A stretch of 64,000 nt of DNA from Dactylellina haptotyla (GCA_031310005.1 CM062379.1:3596001-3660000); one strand, 5' to 3'; numbered from the stretch's first letter, positions 11,253-24,065 are shown. Notes: generated by a model from the letters alone, not told the origin. Translations and numbers: made by a program.

Positions 11253-12737
11253 GTCTTTTGTCCTTCTAGTTTCTTTTTAACTTTTGTTCCGTCGAGGTTT
11301 TAGAAAAAACAATTTCTCTTTTCGGATTCCTTTAACTTTGTGATTTGGAGTCGTATGTGTTGGGCTGTAGGTGAGCAGGTGTAGTAGAGGCAGCATTGCT
11401 AGCAAAAGCAAAAGAGTTGTCTTATTGATCCACTGGGCTGGTAATATTCTTAGTTTTAGTGTCAGACCTCCTGCTAAGTTGAAGGCCGTTCATAATGTGA
11501 TACTAAGGTGAGAGAGAGTGCTTGCTGTCTTGGATCTGGCTGGATCTATCCACGATGATCATTTCATCGGCTGTCGTTCGTTCAGGCTTTAGCTATTGGA
11601 ACTTGCATCCAAATAAAATTCTTAAAACTCTAGCCTTCTCCGAGAGAATACCTACAATGGAATATGCGTATCAAGGGCCTCTGTTGCGTTGGGTGTTGTA
11701 TTTCCAGGTACGGCAATGGATGTATTGGACAAGCAACACGGCGGATGTCACTATGACGTTGTGCGACCAGTGAACCCCCTTGTCTCCTCTCCACGCTAGC
11801 CACTTGCAATATGACGACAATATTCACTCCTGCGACAATCGAGTTATTCGGGAGGGTCTTCTGACGCGTCGCCCATTTGCTGTTCTGCCCGTCGAGATCG
11901 CGGATCGAGAATGGTTGCCACACCAGTTGCGGAATAGTTTCCGAATCTTCAGTCTAACTACTACTTCGTAATGCCGATAATTGGGCCAGTTTCTGCAAAA
12001 GAAGCCGCTAAATTGTCCAAATGTTAGCTGTTTGGAGAAGCCAATGAAGTAAAACGTTTTCGCGCTCGGGATAGAAAACGAAGCGCACAGGCCATGATAT
12101 GACATAATCGCGACGTTGTACGTTTGTCGCACCGGCTGCGAGCTGCGACCGGAAAGAACCGAGGGTTTGGGGCGCCCGCGCTCCAAGGAAATGCAAATTT
12201 TTTGTTTATCGGTGTGCGCAAAGAAGATCAGTGGAATGGTTTAATTTGAACCCGTCCGATCTATCGAATCAGTAAATCGGGTGGCGGCTAGAGATGGCAG
12301 TGTATCGTTAGCTGGTTTAACAGGTGTTTCGTCACCAATATATCATCCCCAGCACAGGAGAAGTTGACAAGAATGTTGCAAATCAGGGAACCAGAATCCC
12401 ACCTGGAACTGGCCGTTCTATCCGTATCCCCCTTTTGTATATATAAAGAGTGCCCTTGCCCGTATCCAATGCGCCGTCTGTTGATCTGATATTCCCTTGT
12501 AAACCCGTCTCTATTCATACGTCCAACGTCCCATCGATTGGCGACGAGATACATCAATCGCACCGTCCATCACACGTGCGCCCCCAAAGCACTCAAATAA
12601 GCCGTTAAAGACACTCACAGCCCATCTTCCATCCTTCTCCTTTCACCTCAATTTCCACAATTCTAAACAGTAACCCAGAAAAAAGTATCCATCGATCTCC
12701 CTAAACATAAAATCAAACCACCAACAATCGTTCCGCC
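11253..12737. other. Intergenic region upstream of the HAM1-like gene
   Basis: About 1.5 kb with no open frame that looks coding. The final ~170 bases are rich in C and A, as expected for a 5' leader. Confidence 0.45.
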
Positions 12738-15571
12738 ATGTCGGTCAATCGCCCCGTGGACGCGAAGGCCAGAGATGCCGACATTGAAAATAAATTGAGA
12801 TTATTTGGGATATACAACGCTTTCGCCAATGGTAAAGTCCCTTCAAACCAACAGATCGATATCGCCCTCAACAGCGTCCTGGAGTCGAAGACCTTGAACT
12901 CTCCCAGCGACAAGCTCTCCGATGAAGGAAAGCTCTTGGCAGACGATTTGAGAAACGTCATTAACGAAGCCAAAATACTTTTACTCTCGAAAAACCACGA
13001 CCAGGTCATCCAAGAGTTCATCTGGCATGCCCAACAGGCTGCTAAGACCACCACCAGCGGCCCGAGTCCAAATGCTCCCGTGACTAAAGATCAGGCGAAG
13101 CAGGATGGTCAGAATGCCCTGTCGGGACTCAGAGCTCTAGGAACTTTGATCATCACCAATGGCCAATTCAGAAAACTCCGTAAGTTGACAAAAATCGTGC
13201 ATTGTTAGTCCTCAATATCTGACAGATTCGTGTAGTTAGCGATGCTACGATAATGCTACGAGATATCGCCTCCGATGCCGCCCAGAAGGCAGGAGGAAAA
13301 CTTCAACCATCGCAGGAACAACTATCTAGGATTGACCATCCCGCTGAAGAAAACACATGGCACGAAGCTCCTGACTTTTCCCGCAATACGATGCGGGACC
13401 GTGCCAAAGGTGCCTTTAATAAGAACGCACCCGTCAACACCGAAGATATCAAACAAGCTGTTGGCGACGCGACCTCAGCCGCTCACCCTCAAGGATCTCG
13501 GGATCCTCAAGCTCTCGCTCAGATTGCCGCCGAGGAGCGTGAGCAGGGAAAGCCAGTCGGAATTGATGCGCAGGGTGGCCTCAACGCTGCGATCAATACC
13601 TTAGACGCCAACAAGGATGAGCAGAAGATCGAAGAAAACAAGAAAAAAACCAATGAGAAGACCGAAGAATACAAGAGGCGGGCCCAGGATTATCTTAAGG
13701 GCAAGATGCCACAGGAGCGTCGCGACCAGACGATTTATCGTTTGAAGAAGATGGTCGTCGAAATCCAAGGACATGCGGACTACCAACAGGCCATCGACAC
13801 TCTCTTGTATCTCGCTGAGACCTACGCAGGACATACAAGGAATGTTGGAAAACAGACCAACGAATCTGTCGGAGCTGTCAGAGAGGACAACCACCTCAAG
13901 ACCTCGGAACACTTGCTCCGTTCCATCCTTGAGCGATTCGCAAACAATACTTCATCTGAGGACCTCTTTGAGGCTATCAATGATGTTTACAAGGATGCAG
14001 ACCAAGATCCTCAATTGAAGGACTGGTTCAAAGAAGTTGATACCTACATCCGAAAATGTCTCAAAGAACAAGGCTACATCTTGAGCGATATCGCGAATGA
14101 GGAATATAATAACCTCTACGACCGTGGCCGCTTTCTTCTCCGCGAGCGATACCGTGGGCATACCGACAGAATTGTCGATGAGTTCAAGTTCTTGGGCGAT
14201 CAATTCACTCAAGACCCGCAAAACGCCAAGTTTGGTAACTCCATCACCAAGTTGCTGAACGACCTCGGCAAGGATGATAATGGCAAGGCAGTCTTTAAGA
14301 AGCATCTTTTGACCGACGTTACCGCTGTCATCATTCCTGGCTTTTTCGAAACCGTTCGCTATGTTCCCGTACCTCGCATCGAGTACACAGACAAGCAAGT
14401 CGATGTCATCATCGAAAATCTTGTTATTGAAGGTGACAACCTGATGCCGAATGTCTTGGAATTAGGTAACGACTCATATTTCCGCTGGGGACGTAAAGAT
14501 CACACTAGCAAGAACAAGCAGAAGCTCATGCTTTCTGTTTCTGGGATCCAGTGCGATCTTAAGGACGTCAGCTTTTATATTAAGAAGAAGCAAGGCTTCC
14601 CATCTCTCACTGATACTGGTTTGATGGATATCTTCCTCGGTGGCGAAGGATTTAGCTTTACCATCAAGATGTCGACTGCGGAGAAGAAAGATCGTGCCAA
14701 TTTCTTCCAAGTCGATAAGGTTGATGTTAACGTCAAGAACATGAACATCAAACTCAGGCAGAGCAAACATAAGCTCCTATTCGCCTTGTTCAAGCCGTTG
14801 CTCTTGAAGATTGTCCGTCCCGCTCTGCAAAAGACTCTTGAGAAGCAGATCAAGACATCGTTCACTGAACTCGATCGTAAACTCTTCGCCATCAAAACCG
14901 AAGCCGAAAAGGTTGCCCAAGATCTCAAGGAGAACCCAGACCCAGAAAAGGCCACCAATGTGTTCCAGCGCTATTGGTCTGCTGCTCAGCACGAATTCAC
15001 TCAGAAGAAAGAGAAGGCGGAAGAATTCGCGGCCGACAAGAAGGCAAATATTGCGATGACCGAAGAAGACTCCATTTTCAAGGAGATTCAACTCCCTAGC
15101 GGCACTTCCACGACTGCCACCAAATACAAGAAAATGGCTCGTGAAGGTGAACGTTGGGAATCACCAGTTTTCAGTATCGGAACAGCAAAGGAGTCTAGCA
15201 ATATCCCTAAAACACCAGATATTACTCGTAAATCGCACGGCAGTGGTAGAGCTGTACTACGAGCTCAAAGAGACTCAGGTATGGAATTCGAGACTGCTGG
15301 TATCAACTACGATAGTACTCCATACGCTCCCACCGGCCATGTCAGCAGGTTTGCCCCAGCAGTTCCTACTGGTTACGCTCCTGGTGAGGCACCAGTATCT
15401 CAACCCGGGGCTTTCCCTCCACCGACTCAGAATGTCGGATTTGCCCCCCCTGTCCAGAATTCTGGTGCCACCCACGCGGGCCCATACTCCCAACTTCCAC
15501 CAGATACCAAGCCGGGATATGTCGATAACCAGATGCTCGGTAATAATGTCCGTTCTGCTCTGGGACACTAA
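12738..15571 (+). CDS. HAM1-like protein (N- and C-terminal HAM1 domains), 925 aa
   Basis: Exons 12738-13179 and 13236-15571 join across a 56-base intron in a Leu codon (FRKL-LSDATIML). The architecture matches the fungal HAM1-like family, previously listed as domains of unknown function: a long helical N-terminal part (about 1-640) and a C-terminal part, here followed by a Pro/Gly/Tyr/Ala-rich tail (about residues 830-925). Lys/Glu-rich helices (KIEENKKKTNEKTEEYKRR) appear near residue 285. The middle, with many beta-type segments and amphipathic helices, resembles lipid-transfer type folds, but that is inference. No enzymatic motif is evident. Confidence 0.75.
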
Positions 15572-16114
15572 GTTATCCACTCAAATAGTCTTGGAACAAT
15601 CTTCTTGTGTTTTTATGCCAGAAACGAACTTTCCTTTGTTTTCATCAACATAGCGACTTTTATTCTGATTTTTCCATTTTCCTTGTTCACGCGCATTGAT
15701 CCCCGGGGGCGATGTTTTTCGAAACTTAAATCCCAGGCGATAATGGCCTGGCAATTCTAACTAATACATATCCCCATCTGGCCTGGGGTGTTAAAAAAGC
15801 TATTTCTTTGGTTCCCTGTTGTTGTATCCACGCATAGTAATTACTAGTAATCACTTGCCTTAAATTGGCATCACAAGCTATGACTATTTCTTTTTGGTTG
15901 CTTTATTATGGGGGAAGTTTCAATGTTTAGTAGCTGGTATAACGAATGATAATGCATTAATACATCGTACCACCACCAAGTTAGCAAAGTCTAGATCGAG
16001 TGTGACATTTTGCTGATAAATCATGGAAAACCGCGTTGTGCTGTCCGATGACTTCTCGCTAACAATTTGGCTCGAGTTCGTCACTGTGAGTGCTAAAACA
16101 AAGGACTGTTCAAC
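15572..16114. other. Intergenic region
   Basis: AT-rich spacer between the HAM1-like gene and IBA57. An in-frame upstream ATG at 16023 reads in a different frame from IBA57. I see no gene. Confidence 0.4.
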
Positions 16115-17385
16115 ATGCCGCAGCGAAGCATCGCCAGCCGCATTGGCTATATCTGCCGGTCATGTATTCAGAAACGATCCATATCGACTTCGCGAACACT
16201 TAGCGACGCCCTACCGGCAAACCCGGAGACGCAGCGGCTTGTCTTACCTCCAGCGCCGCCGGCCGAGAATCGTATCTTCAAACTTTCGGACTCTCGAAAG
16301 TTGGTGGCGATACAAGGTGTCGATGCTGCAGCTTTTCTCAACGGGATAACGACGAATATAATACCGGCTTCAAAGAGCGTCGAGGGACTGTACTCCGCTT
16401 TTCTAACAGCCCAGGTAACTCTTTTTCCCTGTTCGCCAAAGTACTTTCATTCGAAATATTGATTCACATGCGCAATTTTTTGAAGGGACGAATCCTATAT
16501 GATGTCTTTATATACCCGACCAACCACTCACGAAACCCATCTTTAACGAATGGTTCTGACGATCCGGCGTTCCTTATCGACATCGGTGCCCCTCTCGCAC
16601 CCGAATTGCTCAAGCACATTCGCCGGTACAAGCTGCGTTCCAAATTCACAGCACGGCCAATTGACGGCTTCGACGTCTGGTCGGTACCCAACTCTTTCCG
16701 CTTGAACGACGAACCCGGAGGCGACATCTGGAATTCGCGGGTCGGCTGCGTAGACCCTCGAGCGCCGGGTATGGGTCGCCGTTTAGTACTCCCATCCGAC
16801 ACGCCTCCTTCCGAAGAATTACCCGTGGCCGCGGACGACGAAATCACCTATAAACTTAAACGGTACCTACTAGGTGTTCCCGAGGCGCCGACGGAGATCT
16901 TCTCGGGGACGGGATTGCCCCAGGAATCGAACGTGGATTACATGTCCGGGGTTAATTTCCACAAGGGGTGTTATGTCGGACAGGAATTGACTATAAGAAC
17001 ACGGCATACGGGGGTAGTCAGGAAGCGGATATTATCAGTGCAGCTGTATACTGGTCCTGAGCCGCTGGTTGGCACGACACCCGTTTACGATCCGGCGTTT
17101 GGGGCTACGTTGCCGGCGGTACCCTCTGGAGCGAACATTTCGCGGGTGAACAAGAAGGCGAGGTCTGCGGGGAAGATATTGGGGAATATAGGGAATATAG
17201 GGTTGGGTTTGTGCAGATTGGAGATTATGACTGGAGTTAGCCTCGGAGGGGAAGCGCCGAGTTTCGATCCTGAAGTTGATGAGTTTAAAGTTGACACGGG
17301 GGAAGGGAATGGGGACATCGTGAAAATTAGGGCTTTTGTGCCGGAGTGGCATACTACGGGGACAATTACGAATGAGGCATTGTAG
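16115..17385 (+). CDS. iba57: Mitochondrial Fe-S assembly factor IBA57/CAF17, 399 aa
   Basis: Acts with ISA1 and ISA2 in maturation of mitochondrial [4Fe-4S] proteins. Exons are 16115-16414 and 16486-17385, joined in phase 0 across a 71-base intron. The N-terminus ([19 protein letters not shown]) is basic and Ser-rich, as expected of a matrix-targeting presequence. The fold is that of folate-binding GcvT-like proteins, and the family signature KGCYVGQE is present at about residue 257. The start at 16115 gives the presequence directly. The C-terminus ([16 protein letters not shown]) is in frame with no sign of truncation. Confidence 0.92.
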
Positions 17386-17461
17386 TTATAGGTTTTGGTG
17401 TATGATATAAATGTATATATTTGGGATAGGAGGGTGTATATAACATGATCCCGGGTGCTGA

Positions 17462-18822
17462 CTACTCGCCCTTTTCGGCTTTCTCTTCCTCTGCCTCCCG
17501 CTGAAGAAGCTCTTGGGCGAGTCTTTCTTGTTCTGCTTTTCGTTTCTCCGCAGCTCTAGCTTTCATCCTCATTAGCGTTATCGACTCGTAGTCGCTGTCT
17601 GCTGACGCAGTCGGTGTTTCTGACGACGTTGGTTTCTTGAAGGATGAGGCTTTGAAGGAAAATGACGGCGCTGGCTTCGAAGCCGGTTTGTAACTTCCAG
17701 CAGATATTGGGAATTTGTCTTCTTCGTCTGCTTTTCGCCTCTCGTTTGGTATGGATGACGGTAGAGTATCAGGCTCCTTCGATGGTAGCGTTCCCTCTCG
17801 TCGTTTCGACTTTGGTGGCTTCGTGAATTCTAAATCTGGTTCCTTGCCCGATGCCCATACAACATCTCGAAATAAACCCCACTCATCGTCCTCCAGCTCC
17901 AATGCCTTCTTATCTCGATGAACAGCAGCATATGCGTGGGCGATGTTGCGAAATATTACCAAGGCGCTGGCATATTTCTTTTCCTTCTCTCCGCTCCCGC
18001 CCACGACTACACATTCATCGATCGCCCCGAACCGGCTGAACAAATCTATCAGTCCAGCTCTATCCATAAGCTCGCCAGCTCCCTTCCGCCTCCATTTTAT
18101 CTTAACTGTCCTGTCGAGTTCTGTGAATTTTGACTCCCCGATAACCTGCGGTTCATCATCTTGCTCGATTTCCATCGCCGCAGATTCCTCGGCCACAACA
18201 GCCGCGGCCTCCTTCTTCTTCCTCTCGTCCATCTCCATTCTCCGCTTGGCCCCTTCCTGTTTTAGCATCTCAAACTCCCGTTTCTTCTCGTCAACCTCCG
18301 TCTTCTGCCGTTTAAAGCTATTCTCCCGAGCTTCCAGCTCTTCCTTCATATCCCGTCGCTTCTTGTCATACTGTTCCGTGCGTGCCTTCTTGGCAGCTTT
18401 GGCAGCGAGGGTATTATCGTATGCGGCGCGTAATGCGACATCACAGAGGATCTCGAGGGCAGCGGTGAGGAGGTGGAATTTCTCGACAGCGGAGGGGTTA
18501 TCCTATATGGCAGAAATCCATGGTGAAAAAAGACCGGTTGGTATATAATCCCTTTTTGTTTTATAAGATAGTTTCACTGCGGAAAATTGCGAAAGACGGA
18601 AAATAGCGTTCAGCATTGTGTGAGGAATGAATAAGGAAAGTAACTAGGTGGAATCATAGTATGGTTACTCACGGGATTCTTGTCCGGGTGGTACTGCAGT
18701 GCGGTTTTACGGTACGCGCGCCGGACATCTTTGGCAGGGGCGGTGACTTCGATATTGAGGAGCTCATAGAAGGTGGTACCGGGCGAGTTTGCGAACTCGA
18801 CCGTTTCTGATTCCGTCGGCAT
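17462..18822 (-). CDS. cwc23: Spliceosome-associated J-protein CWC23/DNAJC17-like, 396 aa
   Basis: Exons 18673-18822 and 17462-18502, with a 170-base intron directly after HPDKNP. The J domain (about 17-85) contains the HPD motif that stimulates Hsp70. A Lys/Glu-rich coiled coil (about 90-170) leads to an RRM-like domain (about 190-280, KIKWRRKG through SALVIF). J domain, coiled coil and RRM in this order are the hallmark of DNAJC17/Cwf23, linked to spliceosome disassembly and splicing. The tail is Ser/Pro/Lys-rich, ending in a Glu-rich helix. It is tail-to-tail with IBA57, only 76 bases apart. Confidence 0.88.
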
Positions 18823-19137
18823 GGTGGGCGGTAGCCGCGATTCGAACGGGGGGCGGTGAAGGATATGATGGGTAAATCAAAGATGAGTTTCGAAGGTCCA
18901 AGTTCGGTTGGGTGTTAAGCGACTTGATATAAATAATTTCCGAACAGCAACACGACACAACGAAAATTAGGGAAAGAGGACTTGTCCACGCTCGAGTCGC
19001 CTAGTTCTCCAAGACAAATATAAGCGTTGTTAAATTGAAATAAAATAGATATGTACATAAATCGCCGGTAGGTCTCCCTGTTATATCAGGGCAACAGTAT
19101 ATTATACATTTGTACAGGAGTTATATATAGAGAATAG
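18823..19137. other. Intergenic region
   Basis: Short promoter region of the J-protein gene and 3' end of the uL15m gene. I see no other feature. Confidence 0.4.
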
Positions 19138-20062
19138 CTAGAAGATACGATTTGCGGCTTGTTGTTTGCGCAGCTCCTTGTTCTTCTTCTGCTGCAGGGC
19201 CTCCGCCTCGGTCTTCTTCTTCACGACGTCGTGCTTCTTGTACCAATACAAACTTGGCGACTCGCCCGGCTTGACAGTATCTACCAGATACCCTCTATGC
19301 GCAGGATCTCGGTAGTATTCGATGTCCTGTCTTGAGGTAGGACCTGCCAGTCGATGTCCGTTGGGAAATAGATGTGGTCTGGTGATAAATTTGATGCCCT
19401 CTTTTGTGTAGAACTTTGTGACTATCTTGCCTCCCAGCGCTTCTACTCTGGCAATTGCTCCTCGAGAGGCTTTGTTGACAGTGATATCGATTGGAACCTT
19501 CAATTGGTCACCATCCTATATTAAAATTCACCATTAGCCACCAGACTCTCTTAAAGTGATTTGATATCAGTCGTCATACTCGATCCAACAACTTCACGCC
19601 GTCTTTGATGCCGTGCACTATTCTCGTATCGTACAATTCCTTTAATGTTATGGGTTTTGTTGGGTCGATCCTCCCCTGGTCGATCCATAACTGGATAGTA
19701 TTTAGATTCAAGGGTGAGAAATGCTTCATCAGAGGGTTCTTGAATCCCTTCTCTGGATTCACAATTGCTTGCACTGTCTGGCCACCTTCAAAGTTCGTCG
19801 CCGGTCTATGTCCACCTCGCTGGCCCTGACCTTTGTGACCACGACCGGAAGTCTTGCCCTTGCCGGACGAGGGACCACGACCGACACGCTTCTTGTTCGT
19901 ATGCTGGGTTCGAATATCTCGAAGGTCGCTGAGGATCATGGAGTAATGTCGAACTGGGAAGACGAATGACGCAGCCGTGGCGGGGTGGGCAGATAGCGGC
20001 GAGACATTGAGCTGGCGGAGAGTCTGCCGCAGGGCTCTGAGAGCCGTCGTGGAGGGTATCAT
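19138..20062 (-). CDS. mrpl10: Mitochondrial large-subunit ribosomal protein uL15m, 286 aa
   Basis: Exons 19580-20062 and 19138-19515, with a 64-base intron after KLLDR. The L15 signature is clear: a Gly-rich basic N-terminal extension (RVGRGPSSGKGKTSGRGHKG) and GGHRPATNFEGGQ, followed by the globular domain (ITVNKASRGAIARVEALGG). The first ~40 residues from the chosen Met (MIPSTTALRALRQTLRQ) look like a mitochondrial presequence. An in-frame ATG 26 codons upstream (20140) exists; I chose 20062 because it exposes the presequence. It is divergent from LSM3 and probably shares a promoter. Confidence 0.92.
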
Positions 20063-20307
20063 TGTCGCGATCGATGGGAGTCTCTCCGTCCCTCCGGCCT
20101 CCCAAAGATTGTGTCGTGCTTTCGCGGTTGGAGATGTCACAGTCGGACGTCGTTTTTCGGTGTTGCGAAGGAAAGGTTTTGCGGCCTGCCAAAATCGTCA
20201 AACGTTGTTGGTAGCTCTCTCCACACGCCCGACACAAGCTTCAATCAATCGATCTATCAACCCAACCAACCAACCAACCAACCCTTCCTCGACACCACCC
20301 GCCCGCC
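20063..20307. promoter_or_regulatory. Bidirectional promoter of uL15m and LSM3
   Basis: The start codons lie 245 bases apart, so one region must serve both genes. A (CCAA)n tract at about 20262-20283 lies just upstream of the LSM3 start and is probably in its 5' leader. Confidence 0.6.
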
Positions 20308-20794
20308 ATGGCCGACGCTGAAAACGGTACGAACACCGTTGCGGAACCGCTGGATCTTGTCCGCCTGTCGCTTGATGAAGTCGTCTTTGTGAAGCTGCGT
20401 GGAGACCGCGAGCTCAGAGGCAGATTACACGTGCGTCCACCCCGCCATTAGTCACACGTTATCGCGAAGGGAGGATCATATTCTAACGCCAATTGAGCTT
20501 TATCTGATATACAGGCTTACGATTCGCATTGCAATCTCGTTCTTGGAGAGGTCGAGGAAACGATATACATTGTTGACGAGGACGATGACGAGACAATACG
20601 GGTACGCTGCCTCGATTCCACGATGGTGATCTTGAAACGCTAACACGCTCGAAACCATACTAGACGGTCAAGAAGAACTCGGAAATGCTCTTTGTCAGAG
20701 GTAAGGTAGATCCAAGCCCCATTTTCTGTCGGCTGTAGGCTAATCGTCTTGTTCTATAGGCGACAGTGTCGTGATCATTGCCACGACCACCTAG
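20308..20794 (+). CDS. lsm3: U6 snRNA-associated Sm-like protein LSM3, 93 aa
   Basis: Subunit of the LSM1-7 (cytoplasmic mRNA decay) and LSM2-8 (U6 snRNA) rings. Four exons: 20308-20430, 20515-20601, 20664-20700, 20760-20794. The Sm1 motif ([21 protein letters not shown]) spans the first splice junction. Sm2 (MLFVRGDSVVII) is split by the last intron. An acidic insert (EDDDETIR) sits between them, as in other LSM3 proteins. The assembled protein has the expected length. Confidence 0.94.
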
Positions 20795-21609
20795 CCAGTG
20801 CCCGTTGCTTCAGCATGAACCAAATGCATTTTTCTTATCACATGATTTTGGCATATACCTCAGCAGTTATTATACCCTACATAATAGGAGAGCATTTATA
20901 GCTCAGGCGGAAAAGAACATAGCTTTGATTAAAGGTATCCATCCTGGAACTTGCGATCCCATGGGTTTGGCGAGAAGAGGCTGAAAGGGCACAATAGAGT
21001 CTCATGCACCCCTCCCTCCAGGTCCGCCAGACAGCAATACAATAATATAGACACAATGTCGATAAGATAATATCTATCATCCGAAAGAAATAAAATAAAA
21101 GCTTGATTTTTTTCATTTTTGATTATGCGACAGCGAGCATGCTTCCCTGACTTTGTGCTAAAATATCTCTCCGCTTGGCCACCCTATATTTAACCAGAGC
21201 CGCCCTCCACCTTGGCCGCCTATTCTTGGCAACGAATGGGGCTTTGTTTGACATTTATTGTTCTCCACGGCTCTTATTCGGCCACCCGGGATGTGATACG
21301 CAGGCAGTCGCACGAATGAGGAAGTCACGGCTTGTAAACAGGTAAGACGAGGATCGTGGGGCGAACAGGAATCAGTGACTGGATACTTTTGATTCTCCCA
21401 CCTCCTTCGAACTTCCTTATTTCTTTGCGTACACATTCCCTTTAAGACTGATAAGAATATCATTCGTGTATTTTCCAACTTTTTTTTTCCCTTTGAAGAG
21501 TTTCCGCTGGGCGCGAAAGGAAATAGTCCTGGTGAAGATTTTCGAAGAGAGCAGGTGGACCAAGCCACAAAGGAGGAAACCGAGAAAAAAACAACTCCTA
21601 GCCAGTACC
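20795..21609. other. Intergenic region
   Basis: Holds the LSM3 3' region and the leader of the membrane protein. An in-frame ATG at 21466 would add 48 residues (hydrophobic, then basic) to the protein starting at 21610. I see no separate gene. Confidence 0.45.
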
Positions 21610-23568
21610 ATGGCTTCGTATCCTTACCAACAAGCCCCAGAGGTCTACCAAGCACCAGAGATATACTCGGCTCCGGAATCATACCAAACACCGGAAATAA
21701 CACCATACACGCAAGAAGATCCGTATCCACGACCAGGCTGGATCAACCATACATCTACTACTTCTAGCATTCCTCGGAAACCAGTACTCTATCAACAAGT
21801 TGACAATCTCACCGATAGTTCCAAGGAATCACCCCTAGAACCGCAACAGCCACCGCAAAAGAGCAGATGGGGAATAACATGGCAAACGCCAGCGCTTGCC
21901 TTGATATCATATGTCACAGGCATCGCTCTTGCAGTGGGCAATCATGTCTACTTTTCGAAACTAAATGGTCAACCATACGTTAATTCCGTCTGGGTCGGAA
22001 GATATGCCCTCGTCTTCGCTTTGATAATCAAGACATGCTTCGCAACATGCGTTATAATATGTTACGAGCAAGTGGTCTGGATGGGCTTCAGACGCCGAAC
22101 ATCGGGTACCAGCGTTAGAGCGATAGATGCGCTGTACGGGTCGACGTATCAGATAGTATCGCTCTTTTATCCATCAATGTGGATGCAGCATCCAATTGCC
22201 GCTCTTACGATCACCATCAGGTGGCTGCTGCCCTTAGTATCCATTGTCACTCCTACCACTCTGACAGTCCAGATCCGCGAATCAGTAGCATTTTCTGCTT
22301 GCCAAGTTCCATGGTTGAACATGACCGCCGCGGACGTCAAGCCGGCTAATAACCTGAGAGCTGGCCCCTTTATTGCAGATTTGGCACAATCCGAATATAC
22401 AGGCAACAGCTGGTATCCAACACCCACAGCTTCAAAGATAGCATCGCTCACGGGATTCTTGGGGCAGCCAGTCACGTTTGACTCTCCTTGTGGAAACAAC
22501 TGCTCGTACAGCATATCGTTTCAAGCGCCGCTGTGGAGATGCGAGGATGTGGACCGTCATGATCCTAGAGCGCCTTGGGAAATTGACAATTCAACGATCG
22601 CCCCATGGGCGTCATCCAACGTCGGTCAGGAGGTTCCCTATACTTCGATCGTTAAGTATGTCGCCGCTCAGGACAAATATAGTAGATTATGGGCCGGTCA
22701 TATCATCTCGAAGGATGTCCCAGAAGGCACCACTGGGTTCTGGAATCGCTATGACTTGGAAACCTTTTACTGTGACACATATAATACGACTGTATCACTA
22801 CGACAGGACTTCATGAATGGACAACAACAGGTGCCAGTCATTGATAAGCTTGACTACTTAGAGTTCATCAATGGCACCTACGATAGATACTGGGCCTACG
22901 ATAGAGATAAGGGATGGTACGACATATACCGAGTTCAAATGATACACCAGGTTATCAGCGATTTATTTTCAGGGGCAGTTACCTACGAAGGACGAGCTGG
23001 AAAGGATACTTCGACCAACACCACAATTTTAAATATGCCTTCCTTTGTGAAACCGTATCTGACATCATACGGAGATGGTAATCCCGAGCTGGAGGACAAA
23101 ATACGGCCTCTCGCCGAACAACTTAGTTTGAATTACACGTTGTCCATGTTATCTTTCCCTGACCTCAGCGTCAGACAGACGACGGAATCCAATTGCACAG
23201 CCACAACATACAATAACGTGTGGCGCTACGAACAAAGGAACTTGATCCTCGCCTACTGCTTAGGCACTGTCATTTCTCTCGCCTCGCTCGTCCTGGGTGC
23301 TGTTGCATTAGCGCATAACGGAATCGTAACGGATATGTCCTTCTCGCAAGTCCTCGCTACATCTAGAAACCCAGAACTCGACAAGCTCCTCGAAGGAAAC
23401 TGCCTTGGACGAAGCGATCTACACCCGAGATCATTGTACAATAAGCGGTTGAGGCACGGAGAACTAAAACAGCAAGACGGCAAGCTGAGCGCGAGTGGAG
23501 CTGCCCACGTTGCTTTCGGAACACCGGAGAATGTGCTACCAATCCGACGACAAGGCTACTATATATAG
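21610..23568 (+). CDS. Uncharacterised multi-pass membrane protein, 652 aa
   Basis: Single exon. I chose the ATG at 21610 (CCATGG context) over an in-frame ATG at 21466. The N-terminus carries a short Tyr/Pro/Glu repeat (YQAPEVYQAPEIYSAPESYQ). Three hydrophobic helices follow (LALISYVTGIALAVGNHVYF, YALVFALIIKTCFATCVIIC, IAALTITIRWLLPLVSIVTP). A long Cys-containing region with many Asn-X-Ser/Thr sites comes next, and a last helix lies near the C-terminus (LAYCLGTVISLASLVLGAVA). The layout suggests a surface or secretory-pathway protein with a glycosylated loop. It resembles a fungal family of membrane proteins without a known function; I cannot name an activity. Confidence 0.8.
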   Translation: MASYPYQQAPEVYQAPEIYSAPESYQTPEITPYTQEDPYPRPGWINHTSTTSSIPRKPVLYQQVDNLTDSSKESPLEPQQPPQKSRWGITWQTPALALISYVTGIALAVGNHVYFSKLNGQPYVNSVWVGRYALVFALIIKTCFATCVIICYEQVVWMGFRRRTSGTSVRAIDALYGSTYQIVSLFYPSMWMQHPIAALTITIRWLLPLVSIVTPTTLTVQIRESVAFSACQVPWLNMTAADVKPANNLRAGPFIADLAQSEYTGNSWYPTPTASKIASLTGFLGQPVTFDSPCGNNCSYSISFQAPLWRCEDVDRHDPRAPWEIDNSTIAPWASSNVGQEVPYTSIVKYVAAQDKYSRLWAGHIISKDVPEGTTGFWNRYDLETFYCDTYNTTVSLRQDFMNGQQQVPVIDKLDYLEFINGTYDRYWAYDRDKGWYDIYRVQMIHQVISDLFSGAVTYEGRAGKDTSTNTTILNMPSFVKPYLTSYGDGNPELEDKIRPLAEQLSLNYTLSMLSFPDLSVRQTTESNCTATTYNNVWRYEQRNLILAYCLGTVISLASLVLGAVALAHNGIVTDMSFSQVLATSRNPELDKLLEGNCLGRSDLHPRSLYNKRLRHGELKQQDGKLSASGAAHVAFGTPENVLPIRRQGYYI

Positions 23569-24065
23569 ACTTGCCTTTAGAATATACATATATAACAGCA
23601 TTTAAGTAGTGGATATGAGTTCAGGGAAACTGGTTTCGCGTTCATCAGAGGTTTCTGATTCTGCGAAACAAGGGAAAACTGCAGGATTAAGTTTTCTCGG
23701 CGGTGTTTATGATGTATACTATTCCTATTACTATTTTAATAATGACGAGCAGCTAGAGTTTTTTGTTTTCGGACATAATTATAAAGCAAGACAATAGATT
23801 GCAAAACTTATAAACCAAATACGTTGGAACCCGCCCTCATGAAAACAACATTTCCAAAATTAATACGTGATTCCCGTAGTGCTATTTCGTGGATATTCTC
23901 GCAAGAATCCATAGTTACCTATACTGTAATTAGAGATTACATGTAGAGATACTCGGAGGCTTCAAAGGCTTTCCCTAGCACTTGCTTGAAAACAACGTGG
24001 CCATCGATTTCAAATATAGGTCTTTGGTTTGGTAGCTAGAATACACACTCAGTTTAATACTAAAT
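23569..24065. other. Convergent 3' region
   Basis: AT-rich space between the converging membrane protein and hydrolase genes. I see no gene. Confidence 0.4.

Noticed and set aside
11824-12186. 120-aa minus-strand open frame in the gap after the tRNA
   Set aside because: It shows no conserved motif and random-like composition.
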